Assembly: GCF_028285715.1 (NCBI RefSeq)
Contig: NZ_JANQOO010000017.1
Coordinates: 806,001 to 870,000 of the forward strand
Direction: 5' to 3'
From: Ulvibacterium sp.
GTDB taxonomy: Bacteria > Bacteroidota > Bacteroidia > Flavobacteriales > Flavobacteriaceae
DNA length: 64,000 nt
The position numbers and the translations under genes were made by a program. Position 1 is the stretch's first letter, and the number at the start of each line of letters is the position of its first letter. The notes under the pieces are model-generated. The model saw only the letters and a program-made list of their open reading frames with translations. It searched no databases and had not been told where the DNA came from. Positions 9,959 through 17,131 of the stretch are shown piece by piece.

Positions 9959-10783
9959 CTATTCAACAATTTTTTTTACGATTTCAAATATTTTCCTGTT
10001 TAGAGCCACTTCATGACCTTGATTTTTAAGAGTAACAAAATGGGTTTTCTTATTATTCATTTCTAATGCTCTGACAAATTTACGGGCAATATCTATCGGG
10101 ACAATCTTGTCATGATCACCATGTACTACCGCTATTTGTGTTGAGTCATCCATATTTTTAACTTCTTCTATTGGCGAGAGGCTATTTACCTCTATATCCC
10201 AAACTGGAGCATCAGGTTGTAATTCCTTCATATATTTTCGCCATAGATGAAGATCGCATGGACAAGAGACAAGTACAGCATTGGAATAAGTGCCAGAATA
10301 CCGAGCGAGCAAGTTTGCTGATATAGCACCCCCGCCTGAATGCCCAACCAAAACTACTTTTGAAGGATTGTATTCCTTTTCCAGCCCAATAGTTAGGTTA
10401 TGTATTGACTCAAGAACTTCTAATGTATAGTTATCTCCTGTCGCTTCTCCCCGTTCTCCTTCTGAACGATTGCCCTTATTGTCGGTGTATCCTGGTCTTA
10501 GAATTCCCACGGCAACAACATTAGTATTCTCTTCGGCTATTTTTTTTGCGATAAGATACTGATAGGATGGATTATTGAATGGTGCATCTCCATGTAACAC
10601 CAAGACCATTACCGGGTCATTTAATACTCCTGGACTGAAATAGGGAATATGAAATAATTCGGATGGTTTTGAATCATTGGAATTCCAATAATTGGGGTTG
10701 TTACCATGGGTAGGGACAAAGGAAATACAAATAAAAGTGAAGCCTATCAAAAAAATGAGGTTTGTACTTTTTTTTAGATTCAT
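9959..10783 (-). CDS. secreted alpha/beta hydrolase
   Basis: 274 residues with an N-terminal signal or membrane segment (LIFLIGFTFICISFVP). The hydrolase fold shows the nucleophile elbow GHSGGGA, a probable catalytic Asp in HGDHDKIVP and a His in NQGHEVAL, plus an oxyanion-side VLHGDAP. It is probably a periplasmic serine esterase or peptidase-like enzyme; the substrate is unknown. It stands alone, with poorly organised sequence on both sides and the 12-base direct repeats bracketing it, which hints at a separate acquisition. Confidence 0.75.
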   Translation of the reverse strand: MNLKKSTNLIFLIGFTFICISFVPTHGNNPNYWNSNDSKPSELFHIPYFSPGVLNDPVMVLVLHGDAPFNNPSYQYLIAKKIAEENTNVVAVGILRPGYTDNKGNRSEGERGEATGDNYTLEVLESIHNLTIGLEKEYNPSKVVLVGHSGGGAISANLLARYSGTYSNAVLVSCPCDLHLWRKYMKELQPDAPVWDIEVNSLSPIEEVKNMDDSTQIAVVHGDHDKIVPIDIARKFVRALEMNNKKTHFVTLKNQGHEVALNRKIFEIVKKIVE

Positions 10784-10830
10784 AGTGTCAATTTATATTC
10801 AATGGGGGTACAATGTATTCGAATAAAGAG

Positions 10831-10842
10831 TGTTCCTGCCAG
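10831..10842. repeat. 12-base direct repeat, copy 2
   Basis: TGTTCCTGCCAG, second copy of 9681-9692. On the minus strand it lies in a short frame reading RDWQEHSLFEYI before a stop, resembling the RCWQEQS of copy 1. Confidence 0.4.
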
Positions 10843-10873
10843 TCCCGCAAGCCGAAATGTTTTTAGAATCGTG

Positions 10874-11911
10874 TTATGAGTTTTTTTGCCTTTTCAGAAT
10901 TTTAACGATCCTACCATTTATGATTTCTGACAAGTTCCAATTGTACAGTTTAGGATCAGTTGTGCTGTAGAACGCTATAACCACTGCATCAAGTTCTTTG
11001 TAATATTTTGCAAAACTCTGGTAACCGGGAACCCAACCGCCGTGTTCATATTCATAAATGGAAGCGTATATTTCCTGTTCTCCCGGTTTAAACAATGATC
11101 CATCATTCAGTGCCCGAAGAAAAGTGCCCACATCTTCTGCCGTGGCGTGCATGCCATAGTCGTTTTCCTTTAAATCAAGGGGATATCCTACATGATAGCC
11201 GCTCATTACATTGTCTATATTTACTTCGCTCAGCGCACTAAAGGTGTTGTTGAGATGTAATGGAGTCAAAACCTCTTCTTGTATGAATTGAAAGTTGCCA
11301 TAACCTAGGACATCATCCATTATCTTATTGATTAAAAGATAATTTGTATTACAATATTCATAGTCCTCACCAGGTTCAAAGTTGGCCGGCTGGTCTAGAA
11401 TTAAGGCAAGACTTTCCTCATAGGTCTCGGTTGGTGCCGCCCAAAAATTCGGAGCGTCCGTAAAATTGGGAATGCCACTTCTATGCTGTATCATCAACCT
11501 CAGGGTAATTTTCTCCGCATTTTCGATTTTTCCCACAAGTTCCGGTAAATAATTGGCCAGGGTTTTATCCAAGGAGAGTCTTCCATCACTTACCAACTTG
11601 GTAACGGCCACAGCATCATATAGCTTGCTAATACTGGCAATCTTAAACAATGCGTGTGGATCGGCAGGTATCTCGGATTCCCGATTATGCCAACCGGAGG
11701 CCAAATGCTGAGGTGGCTGACCGGCTTGATCTACATAAACGATCATTCCTTCAAATCCATGACCAATGGCCTCATCCAATTGTTCCTGAACCGTATCCGG
11801 TAGTGGCAGTATCCATGCCTTTACCAAAAGCCACGGCACAAAGAACAGGGAGATTGCCGTGCCCAGGAACAACACTATTCTGAATATTTGTTTGGTTCTC
11901 TTCTTTTTCAT
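10874..11911 (-). CDS. membrane-anchored serine hydrolase, beta-lactamase family (class C fold)
   Basis: ATG at 11911 is preferred to the GTG three codons upstream. 345 residues with one N-terminal transmembrane helix (FRIVLFLGTAISLFFVPWLLV), so the enzyme faces the periplasm. The SxxK motif is SISK in LFKIASISKLYDAVAVTKL, the Tyr motif is YCNTNY, and the third motif is in EHGGWVPGYQSFAKY. The family includes beta-lactamases, D-amino-acid carboxypeptidases and esterases; nothing here shows a resistance role. The gap to the upstream DUF3291 gene is 68 bases on the same strand. Confidence 0.82.
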   Translation of the reverse strand: MKKKRTKQIFRIVLFLGTAISLFFVPWLLVKAWILPLPDTVQEQLDEAIGHGFEGMIVYVDQAGQPPQHLASGWHNRESEIPADPHALFKIASISKLYDAVAVTKLVSDGRLSLDKTLANYLPELVGKIENAEKITLRLMIQHRSGIPNFTDAPNFWAAPTETYEESLALILDQPANFEPGEDYEYCNTNYLLINKIMDDVLGYGNFQFIQEEVLTPLHLNNTFSALSEVNIDNVMSGYHVGYPLDLKENDYGMHATAEDVGTFLRALNDGSLFKPGEQEIYASIYEYEHGGWVPGYQSFAKYYKELDAVVIAFYSTTDPKLYNWNLSEIINGRIVKILKRQKNS

Positions 11912-11979
11912 TTTATCCACGGACTATTCATTGAATTGTTTATAAAGGCCTCGGCTATGCGTAGATGCAATAGTTTTTA

Positions 11980-12438
11980 TTATTCCTGTTTCTTTGGTCT
12001 TGTAAATCTGTCCCTAAAGTTAAAAGCCCTTTCTGTAACGCCATTTAATTGTAAAAACTCAAGTCTCTCCATAGCGTCCTCAATTGACGGGTATCTTCCT
12101 TCCTCAATCCACCATAGTGCAAAATATGCTTTTCCATATTTATGAAACCATTCTTTTCTTCTTTTCAAAAAGTCTGTGTGAAATGTCTTATATGTGAAAT
12201 TTTCCAATGACTCAATATCTTTCCAAACTGAAATATTGATAATCACTTGTTCATCATTGAAGGGGTTAAAGTTCGAGGCATTATTTGATTCGTCTTTTAA
12301 TCTCCAAATAAATCCAGCACTATTTTCGGCCAATTCATTTACGTTGTCCAAATTATCAACAAACTCCTGCATAATCGGATCTTCAATATTAACTCCGATC
12401 ATTCTAGCCACGTTTATTTGTGCTAATTGATATTTCAT
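11980..12438 (-). CDS. DUF3291 domain protein
   Basis: 152 residues, cytoplasmic, beginning MKYQLAQINVARMIGV, the usual start of this monooxygenase-like dimeric alpha+beta barrel family. WRLKDES, INISVWKDIESLENFTYKT and KYGKAYFALWWIEEG are characteristic core motifs. No catalytic function is established. These small proteins are often found in accessory DNA, in line with the loosely packed 9.4-12.8 kb stretch. Confidence 0.8.
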   Translation of the reverse strand: MKYQLAQINVARMIGVNIEDPIMQEFVDNLDNVNELAENSAGFIWRLKDESNNASNFNPFNDEQVIINISVWKDIESLENFTYKTFHTDFLKRRKEWFHKYGKAYFALWWIEEGRYPSIEDAMERLEFLQLNGVTERAFNFRDRFTRPKKQE

Positions 12439-12765
12439 TGAATTATTTCAAATTGTTGCCAACCAATGGATATATGGATAATTTCATACAACCTTCTAAT
12501 TTGGCTTAAATCTAATACTTTTTAGTATTCATTGCGATATGCGTTGTACTACCTCCGTTCCTGATCTTATGAAAATATTGGAAGCAAACGCTATGGCAAA
12601 AATACCATTGAAGGCGCCCGTATATAAAACATAAGCAAATGATTGTCCTCCCTTGCAGTTCAGGTTTGAGAGTCGTTGAATTGACTGACTAAAGATTACG
12701 GACATTTTTAAATGACAGATACTACTTTCTAAAATCGCCATCAACATGATTCCGCAATTAAATAT
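12439..12765. other. intergenic region upstream of DUF3291, downstream of nosY
   Basis: About 330 bases. A 72-codon minus-strand frame exists but resembles no family I know. The region holds the end of the nos operon and the DUF3291 promoter. No clear terminator hairpin was seen after nosY. Confidence 0.5.
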
Positions 12766-13548
12766 CTAAAAGTCCTTTCGTCTTGATTTTACGGCCAATC
12801 GCCAAATGGGAAGTAGCGTCCAAAGTAACAGCACAAGAAGGGAAACCAAAAGGCCAAAGTCCGTTCCAAAGAATTTTTTGAAGACCGCCCCGGTATAGCC
12901 CAGAAGTGCTGAAATATCCAATTTCAAAAGGATGAGTGTCCTGGACAGATCAATAGGATTACACATTGTGGCCACCAAGGAGAATGTATCCAACGGATAT
13001 TCCTCAAACACAATAAGGGACAGTAAAAAAAGTCCGTCGTAAATAACCGCCAAAAACAGCCAAAGTAAGACCGCATACCCAAAACCTTTTATCCTGTTTT
13101 CATTGGAAAGTGCAATATTGAAGGCCAATGCCGTAAATATGAATGTCAAAAAGGCCCCGGTTATCAGCAAAAGTGCAAAATTGAAAATAGCTTCACTTCT
13201 AAAAAGCCCGTAGAGGACAAAGGGAATCCCGAGGCCTAGGAACAAGCTTAGCGTTAAGGAGCCCGCAACACCAAAATACTGCCCCAGAAAGATGGTGGAA
13301 CGCCGCAAGGGTTGTGCCAACAACAATTCGGTAAATTCCTTGGAATTGTAAAAATACATCACCCCAAAAATGGTCCCGATCAAGGGCACCAACACAATGA
13401 TAACGTTCATTAGGGTGATAACTGCTTTGGAAAGGTCATTGTTAAGAAAGAGCAGTACAAAGCCCAGGGCCAAGTAAAAAAGAAAATATACATAGCTCCA
13501 GCGGCTCCGCATCAAATCATAAAAACTGTATTTTAAAATTTTAAGCAT
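12766..13548 (-). CDS. nosY: nos-cluster ABC transporter permease NosY
   Basis: 260 residues with six predicted membrane helices, beginning MLKILKYSFYDLMRSRW, a standard NosY/ABC-2 permease opening. It is the membrane partner of the ATPase NosF and is needed with NosD for assembly of the copper-sulfide CuZ centre of N2O reductase, probably by exporting a sulfur species. It overlaps the end of nosF by 8 bases and is the last gene of the ten-gene nos operon. Confidence 0.9.
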   Translation of the reverse strand: MLKILKYSFYDLMRSRWSYVYFLFYLALGFVLLFLNNDLSKAVITLMNVIIVLVPLIGTIFGVMYFYNSKEFTELLLAQPLRRSTIFLGQYFGVAGSLTLSLFLGLGIPFVLYGLFRSEAIFNFALLLITGAFLTFIFTALAFNIALSNENRIKGFGYAVLLWLFLAVIYDGLFLLSLIVFEEYPLDTFSLVATMCNPIDLSRTLILLKLDISALLGYTGAVFKKFFGTDFGLLVSLLVLLLWTLLPIWRLAVKSRRKDF

Positions 13549-14251
13549 CCGTGGTCTGCATTGCTATGGCCGCTATGGCATGTTCAACATCAACTTGATC
13601 GGTCTTTTGTTTCAGTTCTTCTATAGTGCCCTTAAAATAGACCTGGCCTTCCAATAAATACACAATCTGGTCAGCAACTTCCTCCACAAATTGCATGATG
13701 TGCGAGGTTATCAATAGGGTTTTGCCTTTTTCCCTTTCTTCCCGTATCAATTTCTTTAACTGAATCAATGATCCAGGATCCAAACCCGTGGTAGGTTCGT
13801 CCAAAATCATCAAAGGACTGTCGAACATAAAGGTGAGCAGGATGTTCACCTTTTGCTTGGTACCCCCTGATAGCGTTCCCAGCTTTTTGTCTAAAAAAGG
13901 CTCCAGTCCAAATAAACCGATCAACCGGTCCTCCTCACTGGGCTTTTGCCGTAGATCCTTTATCATTCGTATCAATTCCCCAACTTTAATATTACTCGGA
14001 AAATTGGCTATCTGTGGCAAATAATCAATTTCCTTGCGGTACCTCCAATGGTTTTTGATATTGGTATCCAGTACATTTATGGTTCCGGCATTGGGGATTA
14101 CCATTCCCAAAATACTTTTGATAAGCGTAGTTTTTCCCGATCCATTGGGGCCCAGGATTGCATAAATGCCCCCGCTCTTAATGCTCAATTCCACTCCGGA
14201 GAGCACTTGATTCTTTCCAAATCGTTTATGTAGATTTTTGATGTGAATCAT
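13541..14251 (-). CDS. nosF: nos-cluster ABC transporter ATPase NosF
   Basis: 236 residues with Walker A GPNGSGKT, Q-loop YLPQIANFPSN, signature LSGGTKQK, Walker B PLMILDEPTTGLDPGS and H-loop LLITSHIM. It powers NosY on the cytoplasmic side during CuZ maturation. The start codon overlaps the nosD stop (ATGA), and the 3' end overlaps nosY, indicating translational coupling. Confidence 0.94.
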   Translation of the reverse strand: MIHIKNLHKRFGKNQVLSGVELSIKSGGIYAILGPNGSGKTTLIKSILGMVIPNAGTINVLDTNIKNHWRYRKEIDYLPQIANFPSNIKVGELIRMIKDLRQKPSEEDRLIGLFGLEPFLDKKLGTLSGGTKQKVNILLTFMFDSPLMILDEPTTGLDPGSLIQLKKLIREEREKGKTLLITSHIMQFVEEVADQIVYLLEGQVYFKGTIEELKQKTDQVDVEHAIAAIAMQTTDA

Positions 14252-15498
14252 TCTGTTTTTTGCATCAAAGGACTGGAATCCATTAAATTATCCGGTGTGA
14301 AGACCGGAGAAACCTTTTCCGAAAAATCAATTATGTCCATAAAAAGACTGCGCAAGAGTACGATGGTCTCCGGTGTTCTATTTACAATATACGAGAATAG
14401 TTTTACCGGTCTGTAAGGTGCATCACCAATGCCATTTTTGTCCAAATCGTAACCCGTATAACTACTCCAATAATTCTCCTTGAATATATTGTCGTTTACT
14501 TTGCTATTGTAGGAAATATCAAAGGAATTGTATAAAAAGTTGTTATTCTTAAACGTATTGGTGTAACAGGCGCCCCTTACTTTTATGGCCCATCCGTTGT
14601 TGATGAAATCATTCCGGGTATAATCGATCCTATTGGACCCTTCTATATTAATGCCAATCGTATTTTCTTCAAAGGTGTTCCCGACAATCTCGGCATCATT
14701 AATCTCTTTGAGCAGCATCCCGAAGGAGGCCGTACCCCAATTTTTACGGAAGGTATTGTTGCGCATCCTGATATTTTTGGAAAACATCACGGCCACTCCT
14801 GCCCCATTGTTCTCAAATGTGTTGTTGGTATAGGTGTCGTCATTGGAGAACATAAAATGAAGCCCATACCGTATGTTATCGGAACTGATGTTGTTGTTGA
14901 TCGTAACTTGGTCGGAAAACTCAAGATAGATACCATCACGGGTACCTTGTACAATGTTCCGGTCTACCTCAACGTGGTGTGAGTACCACAATTGGATGCC
15001 ATTTCCCGAGTTATATTCGTCTACGGCATCGCCAATGATTTTGTTATGGTATACCTTGCCATTATTGGCCTTCTCCAAATAAATACCAAAAAAAAGCTTT
15101 TCAAGCACCAAATGCTTAATTAGAAAATTTTCACTTTTCACTACGCGAACAGCGGCATAATCCGTGGTATAGCTTGTTCCAACATTTATGATAAAAAGGC
15201 CTTCCACGGTTACGTTGTCCGAAACAATGGTAATAATCTCTCCCATATCCTCCCCATCGATTACAGGATAATCCTCCCCAAGAAGGGTCAAGGGTTTGTC
15301 TATAACAATGTTGTATTCGTTGTAGGTTCCTTTTTTGATCAAAAGGGTATCGTACTCCATGGCCGAAGCTATGCCTTGCTTAATGGAAGATACATCGCAG
15401 GTAGGGCAGATGGTAATGGTTCTCCCCATCAAAAATTGACCCCCTCCAATCAAGATGAGAAAAAACAAAAGCTTACTATATGATAACGTGTGCTTCAT
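14248..15498 (-). CDS. nosD: periplasmic copper-centre maturation protein NosD
   Basis: 416 residues: a signal peptide (LLFFLILIGGGQFLMG), then a right-handed parallel beta-helix of repeated N-N-T/F-x-x-N units (NNNISSDNIRYGLHFMFSND, TNNTFENNGAGVAVMFS), the CASH/NosD fold. Near the end is NYWSSYTGYDLDKNGIGD, a hallmark of NosD. It acts in the periplasm with NosF/NosY in supplying sulfide or copper to apo-NosZ. The start codon overlaps the stop of the upstream CopD-like fragment (ATGA). Confidence 0.94.
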   Translation of the reverse strand: MKHTLSYSKLLFFLILIGGGQFLMGRTITICPTCDVSSIKQGIASAMEYDTLLIKKGTYNEYNIVIDKPLTLLGEDYPVIDGEDMGEIITIVSDNVTVEGLFIINVGTSYTTDYAAVRVVKSENFLIKHLVLEKLFFGIYLEKANNGKVYHNKIIGDAVDEYNSGNGIQLWYSHHVEVDRNIVQGTRDGIYLEFSDQVTINNNISSDNIRYGLHFMFSNDDTYTNNTFENNGAGVAVMFSKNIRMRNNTFRKNWGTASFGMLLKEINDAEIVGNTFEENTIGINIEGSNRIDYTRNDFINNGWAIKVRGACYTNTFKNNNFLYNSFDISYNSKVNDNIFKENYWSSYTGYDLDKNGIGDAPYRPVKLFSYIVNRTPETIVLLRSLFMDIIDFSEKVSPVFTPDNLMDSSPLMQKTE

Positions 15499-15707
15499 AA
15501 TTGTCCTCCACTTCTAGCACTATATCCCGTCAAAACACAAAGAGCGGTATTTTGGGTTACCGCCAGGACGGGTATCGCCGGCAATTTTAAATGCCTTTTG
15601 GGAATCAAGAAAAACCGGGAATGTACGGCCCGGGCAAACACCAAATGGCCTTCGACCCAAATTCTAGCAGCAACTATATGGACGAAAGTAATGACTTTAA
15701 GGAACAT
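15495..15707 (-). pseudogene. truncated CopD-like membrane protein inside the nos operon
   Basis: 70 codons. The first 24 residues (ITFVHIVAARIWVEGHLVFA) match the first transmembrane helix of CopD-type copper proteins, whose usual pattern is H-x-x-x-A-x-x-W-V-G-G-H. The rest does not continue as helices, so the gene looks truncated or scrambled relative to a normal CopD of four or more helices. It nevertheless sits perfectly in the operon: its ATG follows the cupin stop after one base, and its TGA overlaps the nosD ATG. It may survive as a coupling ORF or as a very short membrane protein. Confidence 0.4.
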
Positions 15708-15708
15708 C

Positions 15709-16002
15709 TTAACGGATTATCAGAAATTTGGAATTTTCGTTTGCCTTTACCCAGTGTGGCGTTTCACGGGGGAAGGAAAAATACTCCTGTTCCGTTAAGT
15801 GAAAGGTATTCTGATCGATGTGAAAATCAACATCACCTTTCAAAATCACCAGTAAGGCATCCGAGGGAGACGTGTGTTCCGGAAAAATTGTACCGCCTTC
15901 CAGACTAATGCTTAATACTTCCACAGCATTATTTTTGGAAAGCCTTTGTATCTGCAGTTTGTGGTAAGGTTGTGTTTTGATATCTTCTCTGATTTCATAC
16001 AT
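15709..16002 (-). CDS. small cupin-domain protein in the nos operon
   Basis: 97 residues, a single conserved-barrel cupin with no signal peptide (so cytoplasmic): SLEGGTIFPEHTSPSDALLVILKGDVDFHIDQ, then FSFPRETPHWVKA carrying the second metal-motif His. It is sandwiched between nosL (3 bases upstream) and the CopD-like fragment (1 base downstream). Cupins of this type bind a metal or small ligand. A metal- or NO-sensing or accessory role in nos expression is inferred only from position. Confidence 0.8.
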   Translation of the reverse strand: MYEIREDIKTQPYHKLQIQRLSKNNAVEVLSISLEGGTIFPEHTSPSDALLVILKGDVDFHIDQNTFHLTEQEYFSFPRETPHWVKANENSKFLIIR

Positions 16003-16005
16003 ACC

Positions 16006-16440
16006 TTATGGCTTAAAACGGTTCAACAATTCATCCCAAGTATACAAATCACCACCATTGCCTTCATGGGCACTTTTTGCTTTAGCTTCATCACCAAAGG
16101 CAGTCAGGAATTCTCCCATTGGGCTTGGTATGCCCGGACTAATTAGGTAAGTAGCTTGTTTAGCGTCAATCAATTCTCCCGGTTCGGAATAATCATTTAC
16201 AAGAAACAAGGCTACCGTTTCCTGATCCACTTCCTTTTGATGGTTCATCATACACTCCACCGCGTCAAACTTAAAGACCTTTCCTTTTTTTGTAACCATC
16301 TGGGCAGCGTGCTGCCGATCGACTATGGTCATACTACAGTAGTGACATCCGTCAGAACCGTATGCAATGGGTTTGGGCTTTACTGTACAGCCAACAGACC
16401 ACAATGCCAGAACACCAAAAAGAAGCCCACGTAATCGCAT
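16006..16440 (-). CDS. nosL: copper chaperone lipoprotein NosL
   Basis: 144 residues from ATG 16440, which leaves 2 bases after the previous stop; the longer frame would run into that gene. A lipoprotein signal MRLRGLLFGVLALWSVGC is followed by the NosL hallmark GCHYCSMTIVDRQHAAQMV and KFDAVECMMNH, which supply Met/Cys/His residues for Cu(I). NosL is the periplasmic copper donor for the NosZ copper centres. The C-terminal SPMGEFLTAF is also typical of the family. Confidence 0.92.
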   Translation of the reverse strand: MRLRGLLFGVLALWSVGCTVKPKPIAYGSDGCHYCSMTIVDRQHAAQMVTKKGKVFKFDAVECMMNHQKEVDQETVALFLVNDYSEPGELIDAKQATYLISPGIPSPMGEFLTAFGDEAKAKSAHEGNGGDLYTWDELLNRFKP

Positions 16441-16442
16441 AA

Positions 16443-17039
16443 CTATGTTTTTACGGTTTGTTTCTCTTTTTTCCCAAAATAATAGGCGACCAGTCCCAAA
16501 GCAATTCCTCCACCCAAACAATAGGCACCCAATTGGGGATAGGAATGTGCCGTAAAATTCAAAATATCCTTAGAACCAAAGAAGGGTGGTTGGAATCCCA
16601 TTACGGAACCATCCGGATTGGTGAACTTCATAATGGCCTTGGGGTCAAGGTTATGGCCATAATCGTACTCCCATAGGTAAAAATCGATCAAGCCTGCCGT
16701 ACTTACGAGGACCATCATAATGAACCAGTAGAGGAACCACTTATGGTTCGCTCTCCATGCAATGATTAGACCGATAACCGTAGTGATTAGTATCCCTATC
16801 GGGAATATTTTGAACTCTGGAATGGCATCCGGTATGTATTTCATTCCCACGTAGTGGTTCATTAAATTAATGTTCTTGATATCATGCGGATTGGCGTCGG
16901 CAAAATCGTTTATGTAGATATACATACCCAGAGGCGTAGGATATTGTGGGGCTTCCAGGGTAATTTTCCAAAGCGGAAACACAAAAAGGAGCAAAGGCAA
17001 TAAAGCGGCCAAAACCATGATAATACGTGATTTTTTCAT
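16443..17039 (-). CDS. conserved membrane protein of clade II nos clusters
   Basis: 198 residues with an N-terminal signal-like helix (IIMVLAALLPLLLFVFPLW), a periplasmic loop containing HYVGMKYIPDAIPEF, then about three further helices (FPIGILITTVIGLII, WFLYWFIMMVLVSTAGLIDFYLW, GAYCLGGGIALGLVAYYF). Its position directly between nosZ and nosL is the arrangement I associate with Bacteroidota nos clusters; no activity is known to me. A strong hairpin lies between it and nosZ, so its expression may be lower than that of nosZ. Confidence 0.8.
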   Translation of the reverse strand: MKKSRIIMVLAALLPLLLFVFPLWKITLEAPQYPTPLGMYIYINDFADANPHDIKNINLMNHYVGMKYIPDAIPEFKIFPIGILITTVIGLIIAWRANHKWFLYWFIMMVLVSTAGLIDFYLWEYDYGHNLDPKAIMKFTNPDGSVMGFQPPFFGSKDILNFTAHSYPQLGAYCLGGGIALGLVAYYFGKKEKQTVKT

Positions 17040-17050
17040 TTCTATAATTC

Positions 17051-17092
17051 TTTTTAACCGGTTAAAAAATGGGCCGGCCCTAGGGCCGGCCC
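17051..17092 (-). terminator. strong hairpin plus T-tract between nosZ and downstream nos genes
   Basis: Two identical self-palindromic arms GGGCCGGCCC (17071-17080 and 17083-17092) are separated by TA. On the minus strand the hairpin is followed by a T6 run. An adjoining perfect palindrome TTTTTAACCGGTTAAAAA spans 17051-17068. It probably acts as a partial terminator or as a 3' stabiliser of the nosZ message, uncoupling nosZ from the maturation genes. Confidence 0.75.
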
Positions 17093-17131
17093 TGCCTTAA
17101 GTTTGAAAAACTAATCGTAAAGGGTTATACA

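Noticed and set aside
12529..12747. 72-codon minus-strand frame between DUF3291 and nosY
   Set aside because: No family match, uneven composition, and no link to either neighbour; not enough to call a gene.
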